Positions 7,442 through 13,852 of a stretch of DNA of 15,859 nt are shown in pieces. The DNA is from Pseudomonadota bacterium. Its GTDB lineage: Bacteria > Pseudomonadota > Alphaproteobacteria > Rhizobiales > Devosiaceae. Position 1 is the first letter of the stretch. Each line of letters starts with the position of its first letter. The stretch covers positions 1 to 15,859 of the forward strand of contig JAEZBF010000436.1 in assembly GCA_023427545.1 (NCBI GenBank). The letters are read 5' to 3'. Made by a program: the position numbers and the translations under genes. The notes under the pieces were generated by a model, which had not been told where the DNA came from, made no database searches, and saw only the letters and a program-made list of their open reading frames with translations.

Positions 7442-8185
7442 TTACGCCGGCTCGGCCTCGCTCCGGAACGACAGCCTGAGGTTGGCGTAGAGGTAGCGCT
7501 GGGCGGAGGTGATGTGCTCCTCCATCAACGCCGATGCACGCTCAGCCTGCCGCATCCTAATTGCCTCGAGGATCTGTTCGTGCTCGCCCAGGATCACCAG
7601 CGAGCGACCGTGCTCCTCGTCCGACGTGCCGATACGGAACTCGTAGCCGACATGGCCAATAGCGTTCGGCAGCAGCTCGATCGCGGTCTGGTGGAAGCGG
7701 TTGCCAGAAGCCTTGGCGATCGCGCGATGGAACGAGAAGTTCAGATCGGCGGCAAGGCGCAGGTTGCGCGCCGATATGGCCTGCGAAGAGGCATCGACGG
7801 CCGCCTCAATCTCGGTGAGCTGGGCTGGGGTGTGGCGTACGGCGGCAAGCGCTGCGGCGTGACTCTCGATGTCGATGCGGAACTCATAGAACTGCTCCAC
7901 GTCGGCAACGCTGTTGAGCGCCGGAAAGCCGCCCTGAAGCGTCGACTGCCCGATGCGCACGATGGTGCCCGAGCCCTTACGGCTCTCGACCACCCCCTCC
8001 AGCGAGAGCCTGCGCAGCGCCTGCCGGATCACGGGCCGGCTGACGCCGAAGCGCTGGCTCAATTCCTGTTCCGGCGGCAGGCGCGAGTTGACAGGGTATT
8101 CGCCGCGATGAATCAGGCGCTGCAGCTGAGAATAAACCTGATCGCCGAACGAGACGCGCTGGGTCGTCGGCTTCATCTGGGACAT
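7442..8185 (-). CDS. GntR family transcriptional regulator, FCD subfamily (regulator 1)
   Basis: A 247-residue protein with an N-terminal winged helix-turn-helix (about 12-76). Diagnostic residues are SRLPPEQELSQRFGVSRPVIRQALRRL and the wing GSGTIV. The C-terminal all-helical FCD ligand domain spans about 92-235. FCD domains often bind a carboxylate effector through a metal held by Asp and three His. Here the three His appear as H153 (SFHRAI), H202 (GEHEQI) and H224 (EEHITS), but Asn149 stands where Asp is common, which may change metal or ligand preference. The ATG at 8185 has GGGAG about ten bases upstream. The palindrome at 8260-8273 lies 75 bases upstream, suggesting autoregulation. It probably represses the FAD-oxidoreductase/ABC part of the locus, where a near-copy of that palindrome occurs (inference). 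Confidence 0.94.
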   Translation of the reverse strand: MSQMKPTTQRVSFGDQVYSQLQRLIHRGEYPVNSRLPPEQELSQRFGVSRPVIRQALRRLSLEGVVESRKGSGTIVRIGQSTLQGGFPALNSVADVEQFYEFRIDIESHAAALAAVRHTPAQLTEIEAAVDASSQAISARNLRLAADLNFSFHRAIAKASGNRFHQTAIELLPNAIGHVGYEFRIGTSDEEHGRSLVILGEHEQILEAIRMRQAERASALMEEHITSAQRYLYANLRLSFRSEAEPA

Positions 8186-8259
8186 GGCTGGCGTGCTCCC
8201 TGCGCGAGCTAGACCGGCCTTATATCAGCGCCGTGCCGCCAGCGTGAGAGTGGTTTTGC

Positions 8260-8273
8260 AGATTTGTAAATCT
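8260..8273. promoter_or_regulatory. Candidate operator A1, palindrome AGATTTGTAAATCT
   Basis: Perfect 6-base inverted arms around a GT centre, in the 109-base gap between the Ldh-family gene and regulator 1. It is AT-rich in a GC-rich setting, as regulator sites often are. A related sequence occurs at 13769-13784 (13 of 16 positions agree when the flanking base on each side is included). The likely binder is regulator 1, the nearest downstream gene. Confidence 0.6.
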
Positions 8274-8294
8274 ACGCCGCTCGCGGGAGGCCGT

Positions 8295-9359
8295 TCAGGC
8301 CACGGCAGCTCCCGTTGCTTCCGCCAGAGGCGCGCCGACGTCTTTCGCCGCCCCGAGGATGTCGTCCCAGGTTTTTGCGTCGATCGGGATGCCCTCTCGG
8401 ATGCGTTCCGCTCGCGTCCGGGCCTCCACGTCCCCTGGCAGCAGCACGTCCCGGTTTTCCCCCGATTGCACCCACTCAATCAGCCGCGAGATCTCGGACA
8501 GATATGAGTCCTCGGTGCCGAGCTTGTCGGGCGAGATGATGATCGACAGCATCGAGTTGATAACGGCTTCGCGGGCCTTGGGGCCCGTCTGGGTCTTGCC
8601 GCCGGTTAGCGCGGCCCCTAGGAGCTCACACGCGAGGCCCAGGCCCGAACCCTTGTGCTCCCCGAACGGTAGCAGGATGCCGCGCGTCTTGCCGAAGAAC
8701 GTCGCGGGATCGGTGGTGGGGTCCCCTTCCGGCGTCAGCAGCACGCCTTCCGGGAGGGTCTTGCCCTCGTTGTAGGCGACACGAACCTTGCCCACCGCGA
8801 GCTTGCTCGTTGCGAAATCGAGCAGAATCGGGGGTTCTGCGCCGCGCGGAATGCCGACCGCAAAGGGGTTGGTGCCAAGGCGAGCCGCTCTGCCGCCGAA
8901 CGGGGCCACTGTCGGTGCGCTGATCACATTGACGAAGTGGATCGACACCAGCCCTTCAGCCGCGCACTGGGCGGCCCAGTGACCGATCCGGCCCAGGTGA
9001 TGGCTGTTGCGCAATCCAAGTATGCAGGCTCCTTGCTCCTTGGCGCGTGCAATTCCGCGCGCAATCGCATCATAGCCCATCACCTGCCCGGCGCCGCCCA
9101 TCCCGTCGCATACAAGTAGCGGACCGGACTCGAGGGCGATCGAAAGTTCCTGGTTCAGCACCAGCCCGCCCGAGCGCACATTCCGGATGTACACGGGGAT
9201 CGATCCCACGCCATGGGAGTCATGGCCGGTGAGGTTGGCTTCAACCAGCTGATGCGCGATCAGGCTGGCTTCCCTCTGCGTCGAGCCAGCATGCTCGAAG
9301 ATGGATGCCACGAAGCGGCGCAGTGCCTCATCGGCGATCACCACCTGTGCTGCCGTCAT
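8295..9359 (-). CDS. Ldh-family oxidoreductase (malate/L-lactate dehydrogenase type 2 fold)
   Basis: A 354-residue NAD(P)-dependent oxidoreductase of the LDH2/MDH2 family, which is unrelated to classical lactate dehydrogenase and includes malate, ureidoglycolate, 2,3-diketo-L-gulonate and cyclic-imine reductases. Visible signatures are GHDSHGVGSIPVY (46-58) with the conserved active-site His in DSHG, NSHHLGRIGHW (118-128), FGG...LGTNPFAVGIP (154-171), LLDFATS (179-185) and PFGEHKGSGL (231-240). The substrate is probably a 2-hydroxy or 2-keto acid; exact specificity cannot be read. The frame extends to an ATG at 9398, but the ATG at 9359 is preferred: GAGGGA lies six bases upstream, the family begins there, and the upstream region is then free for the motif at 9400-9417. 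It is divergent from the D-2-hydroxyacid dehydrogenase and tandem with regulator 1. Confidence 0.93.
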   Translation of the reverse strand: MTAAQVVIADEALRRFVASIFEHAGSTQREASLIAHQLVEANLTGHDSHGVGSIPVYIRNVRSGGLVLNQELSIALESGPLLVCDGMGGAGQVMGYDAIARGIARAKEQGACILGLRNSHHLGRIGHWAAQCAAEGLVSIHFVNVISAPTVAPFGGRAARLGTNPFAVGIPRGAEPPILLDFATSKLAVGKVRVAYNEGKTLPEGVLLTPEGDPTTDPATFFGKTRGILLPFGEHKGSGLGLACELLGAALTGGKTQTGPKAREAVINSMLSIIISPDKLGTEDSYLSEISRLIEWVQSGENRDVLLPGDVEARTRAERIREGIPIDAKTWDDILGAAKDVGAPLAEATGAAVA

Positions 9360-9365
9360 GGTCGA

Positions 9366-9371
9366 TCCCTC
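9366..9371 (-). promoter_or_regulatory. Ribosome binding site GAGGGA that fixes the Ldh-family start
   Basis: On the minus strand GAGGGA is followed by a six-base spacer and the ATG at 9359. The more distant in-frame ATG at 9398 has no comparable site. Confidence 0.75.
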
Positions 9372-9399
9372 GCGAGGCCGTTGTGACGCTGTAGACATG

Positions 9400-9417
9400 T
9401 TGTCACATAGATGTCAA
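9400..9417 (-). promoter_or_regulatory. Candidate operator B1, TTGACATCTATGTGACAA (minus strand)
   Basis: Lies in the 94-base divergent gap between the two dehydrogenase genes. It agrees at 14 of 18 positions with the site at 11232-11249. It reads TTGnCA-N6-TGnCAA, which is an imperfect inverted repeat and also a direct repeat of TGACA with an 11-base period. TTGACA on the minus strand could double as the -35 hexamer of the Ldh-family promoter, with TCTACA 16 bases later, so a bound repressor would block RNA polymerase. Confidence 0.6.
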
Positions 9418-9453
9418 TTCTGCAGCGAATTGGGCTCAAGTCGAGCAAGGGGA

Positions 9454-10374
9454 ATGGAATCACCTGAGATTGGTGAAGCGGCCGGTGCGGAGGTGCTGCA
9501 GATAGGGCCGATGCCCCCGCATGCATTGGACGCTCTTCGGCAACGCTTCAGGCTCCTCACAGAAGACGTGCTGGTCGGAGGAACCCCCCGGCCGGGCATT
9601 CGCGGCATTGCCACCAACGGCAAGACGTCCGTGACCAGCGCCTTGTTAGACCTGCTGCCTGACCTCCGGATCGTCTCCTGTCTCGGCGCCGGAACTGACG
9701 GGCTCGATTTGCAGGAACTATCCCGACGCAAGGTGTCGGTTGCGACGACATCGCGCGTCCTCGCCAACGACGTTGCCGATGTTGCAATGGGATTGACGAT
9801 CACCCTAGCAAGGGACTTTAGCCGGGCCCACAGATACGTGCGGGACGGTCGCTGGGAAGCGGAGAAGTACCGGCTCGGGCATGCGCTGGCGGGCGCCCGG
9901 CTCGGCATCCTTGGCCTTGGCACGATCGGTGGTGCCTTGGCCCACCGCGCTGCGGCCTTTGGAATGGAGATCGGCTACCATAATCGGTCCCCGAGGTCGG
10001 ACACTGCGACCCGCTACTTCGACAGCCTCGAAGAGCTTGCCAGGTGGTGCAGGTTCCTCGTCATCTGCTGTCCCGGTGGCCCGGCGACCTATCATCTCGT
10101 CGACGACAGCGTGCTCGAGGCGATCGGGCCGGCGGGGTGGGTGATCAACGTCAGCCGAGGATCGGTGCTGGACGAGCGGGCGCTCGTCGCGGCCCTGGAA
10201 GCTGGGGCGATAGCTGGGGCAGGGCTCGACGTCTTCGAGGATGAGCCGAGACCCCTACCTGCACTGCTCGAGCGTGACGACGTGATCCTGCTTCCGCATA
10301 TCGGCAGCGCAACGGAGGAAACGCGATCTGCGATGGCACAGGCGATGGTCGACGCTCTGCTTCGAGCGATCTGA
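9454..10374 (+). CDS. D-isomer-specific 2-hydroxyacid dehydrogenase (hydroxypyruvate/glyoxylate reductase-like)
   Basis: A 306-residue enzyme that interconverts a 2-keto acid and a D-2-hydroxy acid. The coenzyme domain has LGILGLGTIGG with G154-x-G156-xx-G159. The end of the second strand is HNRS (176-179), not an acidic residue, suggesting NADP(H) preference. The catalytic trio is complete: R235 in VSRGSVLDERAL, E264 in GLDVFEDEP and H282 in LPHIGS. Substrate-loop residues SCLGAGTDGLD (75-85) fit the GhrB/glyoxylate-reductase branch. The frame runs back to 9301, but that part overlaps the Ldh gene; the ATG at 9454 follows AAGGGG closely and sits near the family's usual start. It is divergent from the Ldh gene and shares a promoter region with it; it converges on regulator 2. 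Confidence 0.94.
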   Translation: MESPEIGEAAGAEVLQIGPMPPHALDALRQRFRLLTEDVLVGGTPRPGIRGIATNGKTSVTSALLDLLPDLRIVSCLGAGTDGLDLQELSRRKVSVATTSRVLANDVADVAMGLTITLARDFSRAHRYVRDGRWEAEKYRLGHALAGARLGILGLGTIGGALAHRAAAFGMEIGYHNRSPRSDTATRYFDSLEELARWCRFLVICCPGGPATYHLVDDSVLEAIGPAGWVINVSRGSVLDERALVAALEAGAIAGAGLDVFEDEPRPLPALLERDDVILLPHIGSATEETRSAMAQAMVDALLRAI

Positions 10375-10387
10375 TCACGTCGATCAG
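10371..10387. terminator. Possible weak bidirectional terminator stem CTGATC-acgtc-GATCAG
   Basis: A perfect six-base stem with a five-base loop spans the TGA stop of the D-2-hydroxyacid dehydrogenase and the 17-base gap to the stop of regulator 2, where two transcripts converge. There is no T-run on either strand and the stem is only half GC, so intrinsic termination would be inefficient. Confidence 0.35.
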
Positions 10388-10391
10388 CCGA

Positions 10392-11168
10392 CTAGCTGCG
10401 ATCGTCGAGCGGTATGCGGTTGATCACGAAATCGTAGGCGCTCTGGATATGGTAACGCATGTGCTCACGCGCATCGTCCGCCAGCCGCCGCTCGATCAGC
10501 CGAAGGATCTCGATGTGTTCCTGGTTGACCGCCGTGCGATCGCCGTCCGGGTCGACCGCGCGCGTCGCGCTGCGTAGGCGCAGATAAACTTGGAACCCGG
10601 GCTGGGACATGATGAGGTCCATCGCCCTCTCGAGGAAGACGTTGTCGGCCGCCTTGACCACCGCTCCATGGAAATTGAGCGTTTCGCCCGTTCGAGGCGT
10701 GGTCGACCAGAACTCGTGACCTGACGGATAGACGCACTCGCTGATGCGTTTGAGGGAGGCGGGATTGTGCCGGAGCGCTGCCAGATAGGCGGCCTCCGAT
10801 TCAATCAACAGCCGGAATTCGAAGCAGCGCTGAAGGTCGCGTACGCTTCCTTGCGCCATCTCCTTGTTGACGGGGATTGGAGGCGCGCCCTGCTTGTAGA
10901 TCACCACCGTGCCGGAGCCTTGGATGGATCGCACCAGACCCTCGTCGCGTAGACGCGCGATGGCCCGCCTCACGATGGGCCGGGAGACTCCGAAATGGAG
11001 GCCCAACTCATTCTCGGTGGGGAGACGCCCCTCGAACGGCACCTTGCCTTCGAGGATCCATCCCTTGAGGGCACGATAGACGGCATCGCTTCGCGTGGAA
11101 TCCCGGGGCAGGGGGACGGTATCGGCTCCGGCCTCGATGGCCGCGAGCGTCAGGGGCAAGTTCTCCAT
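10392..11168 (-). CDS. GntR family transcriptional regulator, FCD subfamily (regulator 2)
   Basis: A 258-residue regulator when started at the ATG at 11168 (MENLPLTL). The frame continues to 11363, but that would overlap the divergent dehydratase gene and the candidate operator. The winged helix-turn-helix (about 25-92) shows RLPTENELGLHFGVSRPIVRRAIARL and the wing GSGTVV. The FCD domain spans about 108-250, with His at H167 (LNFHGAV), H218 (QEHIEIL) and H240 (RYHIQSA). The usual Asp four residues before the first His is Thr here. It is clearly paralogous to regulator 1 in layout, but different in the ligand domain, so the two probably sense different compounds. It is divergent from the dehydratase, with motif B2 between them, and likely represses the dehydratase-RraA pair and the two dehydrogenases (inference). 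Confidence 0.93.
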   Translation of the reverse strand: MENLPLTLAAIEAGADTVPLPRDSTRSDAVYRALKGWILEGKVPFEGRLPTENELGLHFGVSRPIVRRAIARLRDEGLVRSIQGSGTVVIYKQGAPPIPVNKEMAQGSVRDLQRCFEFRLLIESEAAYLAALRHNPASLKRISECVYPSGHEFWSTTPRTGETLNFHGAVVKAADNVFLERAMDLIMSQPGFQVYLRLRSATRAVDPDGDRTAVNQEHIEILRLIERRLADDAREHMRYHIQSAYDFVINRIPLDDRS

Positions 11169-11231
11169 CCCGGAGCCATACCACGCCGCGATTGGGAGCG
11201 GCAACGAACTAACATCCCTAGCACAAATGCA

Positions 11232-11249
11232 TTGACAAGCATATGACAA
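11232..11249 (+). promoter_or_regulatory. Candidate operator B2, TTGACAAGCATATGACAA
   Basis: Lies between the divergent regulator 2 and dehydratase genes. Both outer hexamers, TTGACA and TGACAA, are identical to those of the site at 9400-9417, and two central bases also match. It points the same way relative to the catabolic gene in both places. TTGACA is a perfect sigma-70 -35 hexamer for the dehydratase, though I do not see a good -10 at the right distance. Confidence 0.62.
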
Positions 11250-11276
11250 CTGTCGAAGTTGGGCCGCTCTAGTTTT

Positions 11277-11280
11277 GGAG
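11277..11280 (+). promoter_or_regulatory. Ribosome binding site GGAG selecting the GTG start of the dehydratase
   Basis: GGAG is followed by six bases and the GTG at 11287. The alternative TTG at 11275 overlaps this site and has no Shine-Dalgarno of its own; a TTG at 11293 is a second possibility. Confidence 0.55.
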
Positions 11281-11286
11281 AGGGCG

Positions 11287-13017
11287 GTGGAGTTGAGGAA
11301 GGTCAGCGTTTCGGATCTGCGAAGCCAGCGTTGGTACAACGCACCGGCGATGCGGACATTCAACCACCGCTCGCGAACCTTCCAGATCGGTTACTCGAAG
11401 GCGGATTTCGAGAACAAGCCGGTCATTGCGATCGTCAACACCTGGAGCGATCTCAACCAGTGCCACTCCCATTTCAAGCAGCGTGTTGAAGACGTAAAAC
11501 GCGGCGTCTGGCAGGCGGGCGGCTTCCCGCTGGAGATCCCGGCGATCTCGCTCAGCGAGCCGATGATGAAGCCGACCACGATGCTCTACCGCAATCTCCT
11601 CGCGATGGAGACCGAAGAAGTCCTGCGCGCTCATCCGATCGACGGCGCCGTGCTGATGGGAGGCTGCGACAAGACCACCCCGGGCCTGCTGATGGGCGCA
11701 TTCAGCATGGGATTGCCGTGCATCTTCGTGCCGGCCGGCCCGATGCTCAATGCCCACTGGCGCGGCAAGCTGCTCGGGAGCGGCAGCGACAACTGGAAGT
11801 ACTGGGACGAGAAGCGCGCCGGCAACATCACCGACCGGCAGTGGCAGGACATGGAAGAGTCGATCGCCCGCTCCCCCGGCCATTGCATGACCATGGGCAC
11901 GGCTTCGACGATGACCAGCGCCGCCGAGGCACTCGGCGTGACGCTGCCCGGTGCCGCCTCGATCCCCGCCGCCGACTCCAACCACATCCGCATGGCGTCG
12001 GACTCCGGGCGCCGCATCGTCGAGATGGTCTGGGAGGATCAACGCCCTGCCAGCTTCCTCGACATGCGCTCATTCGAGAATGCTGTCAGCCTCGTGATGG
12101 CGCTTTCAGGCTCGACCAACGCGATCATCCACCTCATCGCCATGGCCCGGCGGCTTGGCATTCCGCTCGATCTCGACACCTTTGACCGCATCTCGCGGAA
12201 GACGCCGGTCATTGCCAACCTGCGGCCAGCCGGCAAGTACCTGATGGAGGACTTCTATTACGCCGGCGGCCTGCGCGCCCTCATCCGCAACATGCTGCCG
12301 CTTCTGCACGGCGACAGTATCACTGCGAACGGCCGGACGCTCGCGGAGAACGTTGCCGACGCCGACGTCTTCGACGCCGACGTCATACGTACACTCGACA
12401 ATCCGCTGTCGACCGAGGGCGGTCTCATCGTGGTCCGCGGCACGCTTGCCCCGAACGGCGCCGTCATCAAGCACACCGCCGCCAGCCCGCACCTGCTGCA
12501 GCATCGCGGCCGGGCGGTGACCTTCAAGGATCGCGACGACCTCGCGAAAAGAATCGACGACCCAGACCTCGACATCGACGAGAACGACGTCATCGTGCTC
12601 AAGAGCGCCGGTCCTATCGGGGCTCCGGGAATGCCCGAATGGGGTGCGCTGCCGATCCCCAAGAAGCTGCTCAAGCGCGGTGTTCGCGACATGCTGCGCA
12701 TCTCGGATTCGCGCATGAGCGGCACGAGCTTCGGCGCCTGCGTGCTCCACGTCTCACCGGAGGCGGCGCGTGGCGGGCCGCTGGCGCTGGTCGAAGACGG
12801 CGATATCATCGAAATCAACGCGGCCGCGCGACGGCTCGACCTTCTCGTCCCAGAGGAGGAGCTGGCCCGCCGCCGGGCCGCCTGGCAGCCACCCGCGCCC
12901 TACTATTCACGCGGCTACGGCGCCCTGTTCACCGACCATGTCATGTCGGCGGACGAGGGATGCGACTTCGACTTCCTGCTGCCCGCGGGTCCGACGCCCG
13001 AACCCAAGATCTTCTGA
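11287..13017 (+). CDS. Sugar-acid dehydratase of the IlvD/Edd family (arabinonate dehydratase-like, [2Fe-2S])
   Basis: Dehydrates an aldonic acid to its 2-keto-3-deoxy acid in the cytoplasm. With the GTG start it has 576 residues; L-arabinonate dehydratase of Rhizobium leguminosarum has 579 (from memory). Iron-sulphur cysteines are C59 (NQCHSH), C127 (GGCDKT) and C200 (GHCMTMGTAST), and Mg2+ ligands E91, D128 and carbamylated K129. I recall the same residue numbers for the Rhizobium enzyme, which supports this start. The catalytic Ser is S478 in SDSRMSGTSFG. LRSQRWYNAPAMRTFNHRSR and the long C-terminus mark the sugar-acid branch rather than true IlvD of branched-chain synthesis, so no ilvD symbol is given. 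It is separated from the RraA-like gene by one base, and divergent from regulator 2. The exact sugar acid is unknown. Confidence 0.94.
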   Translation: MELRKVSVSDLRSQRWYNAPAMRTFNHRSRTFQIGYSKADFENKPVIAIVNTWSDLNQCHSHFKQRVEDVKRGVWQAGGFPLEIPAISLSEPMMKPTTMLYRNLLAMETEEVLRAHPIDGAVLMGGCDKTTPGLLMGAFSMGLPCIFVPAGPMLNAHWRGKLLGSGSDNWKYWDEKRAGNITDRQWQDMEESIARSPGHCMTMGTASTMTSAAEALGVTLPGAASIPAADSNHIRMASDSGRRIVEMVWEDQRPASFLDMRSFENAVSLVMALSGSTNAIIHLIAMARRLGIPLDLDTFDRISRKTPVIANLRPAGKYLMEDFYYAGGLRALIRNMLPLLHGDSITANGRTLAENVADADVFDADVIRTLDNPLSTEGGLIVVRGTLAPNGAVIKHTAASPHLLQHRGRAVTFKDRDDLAKRIDDPDLDIDENDVIVLKSAGPIGAPGMPEWGALPIPKKLLKRGVRDMLRISDSRMSGTSFGACVLHVSPEAARGGPLALVEDGDIIEINAAARRLDLLVPEEELARRRAAWQPPAPYYSRGYGALFTDHVMSADEGCDFDFLLPAGPTPEPKIF

Positions 13018-13018
13018 G

Positions 13019-13738
13019 ATGACCCTCCCAGGAGACGATGCACTGCTCGAAAGCTTCCGCCGTTGCTCGACGGCGACGCTCTCGACCATCCTGACCAAGC
13101 GCGGGCTCAACCGCGTGTTCCTCCATGGCGTCGTGCCGCTGCCGAATTCCCGGCCGCGCTTGGTGGGACGCGCCTTCACCATGCGCTCGGTCGCTGTGCG
13201 CGAGGACAAGCTCGCCGAGGACAAGGCGCTCGACCCCAAGGTCAACCTGCAGCGCCGCGCCACGGAGGAGTGCCCGCCCGGCCATGTGCTGGTCATCGAC
13301 TGCCGCGGCGACGCGACCGGAGCAAGCGGCGGCATGATGCTGTTCGAGCGCATGCGCCTGCGCGGCTGCGCTGGAGTGGTCACCGACGGGGGCGTGCGCG
13401 ATGCCGCCGAGATCGCGGCCGGCGGGTTCCCAGTCTACGCCAAGGCGGTATGCCCGCCCAACAGCACGCAAGCGCATCGCTTCATCGAGCTCGATGTGCC
13501 GGTCACCTGCGGCGGCGTCGCCGTTTACCCCGGCGACTTCCTCGTCGGTGACCACGATGGTGTCATCCTTGTTCCCGCAGGCATCGCGGACAAGGTCGCT
13601 GAGGAGGCTATCGCCTACGAGGACCAGGAGGAATTCATCCTTCGTCGCCTCCGTGCCGGCGCGTCGATCTTCGGCACCTATCCTCTCGAGGGCGAGGCGC
13701 TTGCGGCCTACGAGGCCGAAAAGGCGGCTCGCAAATGA
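13019..13738 (+). CDS. RraA-fold protein, probable 2-keto acid aldolase/decarboxylase
   Basis: A 239-residue member of the RraA/HMG-CHA aldolase family. RraA itself inhibits RNase E, but many members cleave 4-hydroxy-2-keto acids to pyruvate with a divalent metal. This one keeps the enzyme features: GDATGASGG (98-106) and VTDGGVRDAAEI with R127 and metal-binding D128. The strand CGGVAVYPGDFLVGDHDGVILVP (164-186) is also typical. True RNase E regulators are about 160 residues and lack the long helical C-terminus seen here (about 187-239). The frame is open back to 12770, but the ATG at 13019 follows the dehydratase stop by one base, and upstream codons overlap that gene. Tight coupling to a sugar-acid dehydratase suggests cleavage of its 2-keto-3-deoxy product (inference). 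Confidence 0.9.
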   Translation: MTLPGDDALLESFRRCSTATLSTILTKRGLNRVFLHGVVPLPNSRPRLVGRAFTMRSVAVREDKLAEDKALDPKVNLQRRATEECPPGHVLVIDCRGDATGASGGMMLFERMRLRGCAGVVTDGGVRDAAEIAAGGFPVYAKAVCPPNSTQAHRFIELDVPVTCGGVAVYPGDFLVGDHDGVILVPAGIADKVAEEAIAYEDQEEFILRRLRAGASIFGTYPLEGEALAAYEAEKAARK

Positions 13739-13768
13739 GCGTCGCAGGCCTTACCTGGTCTGTAATTT

Positions 13769-13784
13769 CAGATTTACAAGTATG
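13769..13784 (+). promoter_or_regulatory. Candidate operator A2, CAGATTTACAAGTATG
   Basis: Shares the ten-base core AGATTTACAA with the reverse complement of the palindrome at 8260-8273 and agrees at 13 of 16 positions overall. It lies in the 114-base gap upstream of the FAD oxidoreductase. It overlaps a wider dyad TGTAA-N8-TTACA (13761-13778). TTTACA at 13773-13778 with TAGAAC 18 bases on is a possible promoter, so the site would cover the -35 region. Confidence 0.55.
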
Positions 13785-13842
13785 TTATCCACTCGCTAGA
13801 ACATCAGTCACGGCGGCCGATGGTGGGGCCGGTTTTCTGGTT

Positions 13843-13847
13843 GGAGG
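13843..13847 (+). promoter_or_regulatory. Ribosome binding site GGAGG that fixes the FAD oxidoreductase start
   Basis: GGAGG with a five-base spacer precedes the ATG at 13853. The in-frame ATG at 13820 would add 11 residues (MVGPVFWLEDG) before the Rossmann strand and has no such site. Confidence 0.8.
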
Positions 13848-13852
13848 ACGGC

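Noticed and set aside
7514..8212. A 232-codon plus-strand open frame opposite regulator 1
   Set aside because: Antisense to a complete GntR/FCD gene; the composition is Arg/Leu/Ala-rich without domain signature.
11269..12042. A 257-codon minus-strand open frame opposite the dehydratase
   Set aside because: Shadow of the IlvD/Edd gene, whose cysteine and metal ligands are all intact.
12106..12818. Two minus-strand open frames of 214 and 186 codons opposite the dehydratase C-terminal half
   Set aside because: Overlap each other and a well-supported gene; no recognisable domain or ribosome site.
11287..13017. Reading the dehydratase as IlvD of branched-chain amino acid synthesis
   Set aside because: The sugar-acid-branch N-terminus, the RraA-like partner, the GntR regulator and the nearby importer point to sugar-acid catabolism instead.
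12770..13018. N-terminal extension of the RraA-like gene into the dehydratase
   Set aside because: Those codons lie out of frame within conserved dehydratase coding sequence; the ATG at 13019 fits the family start.
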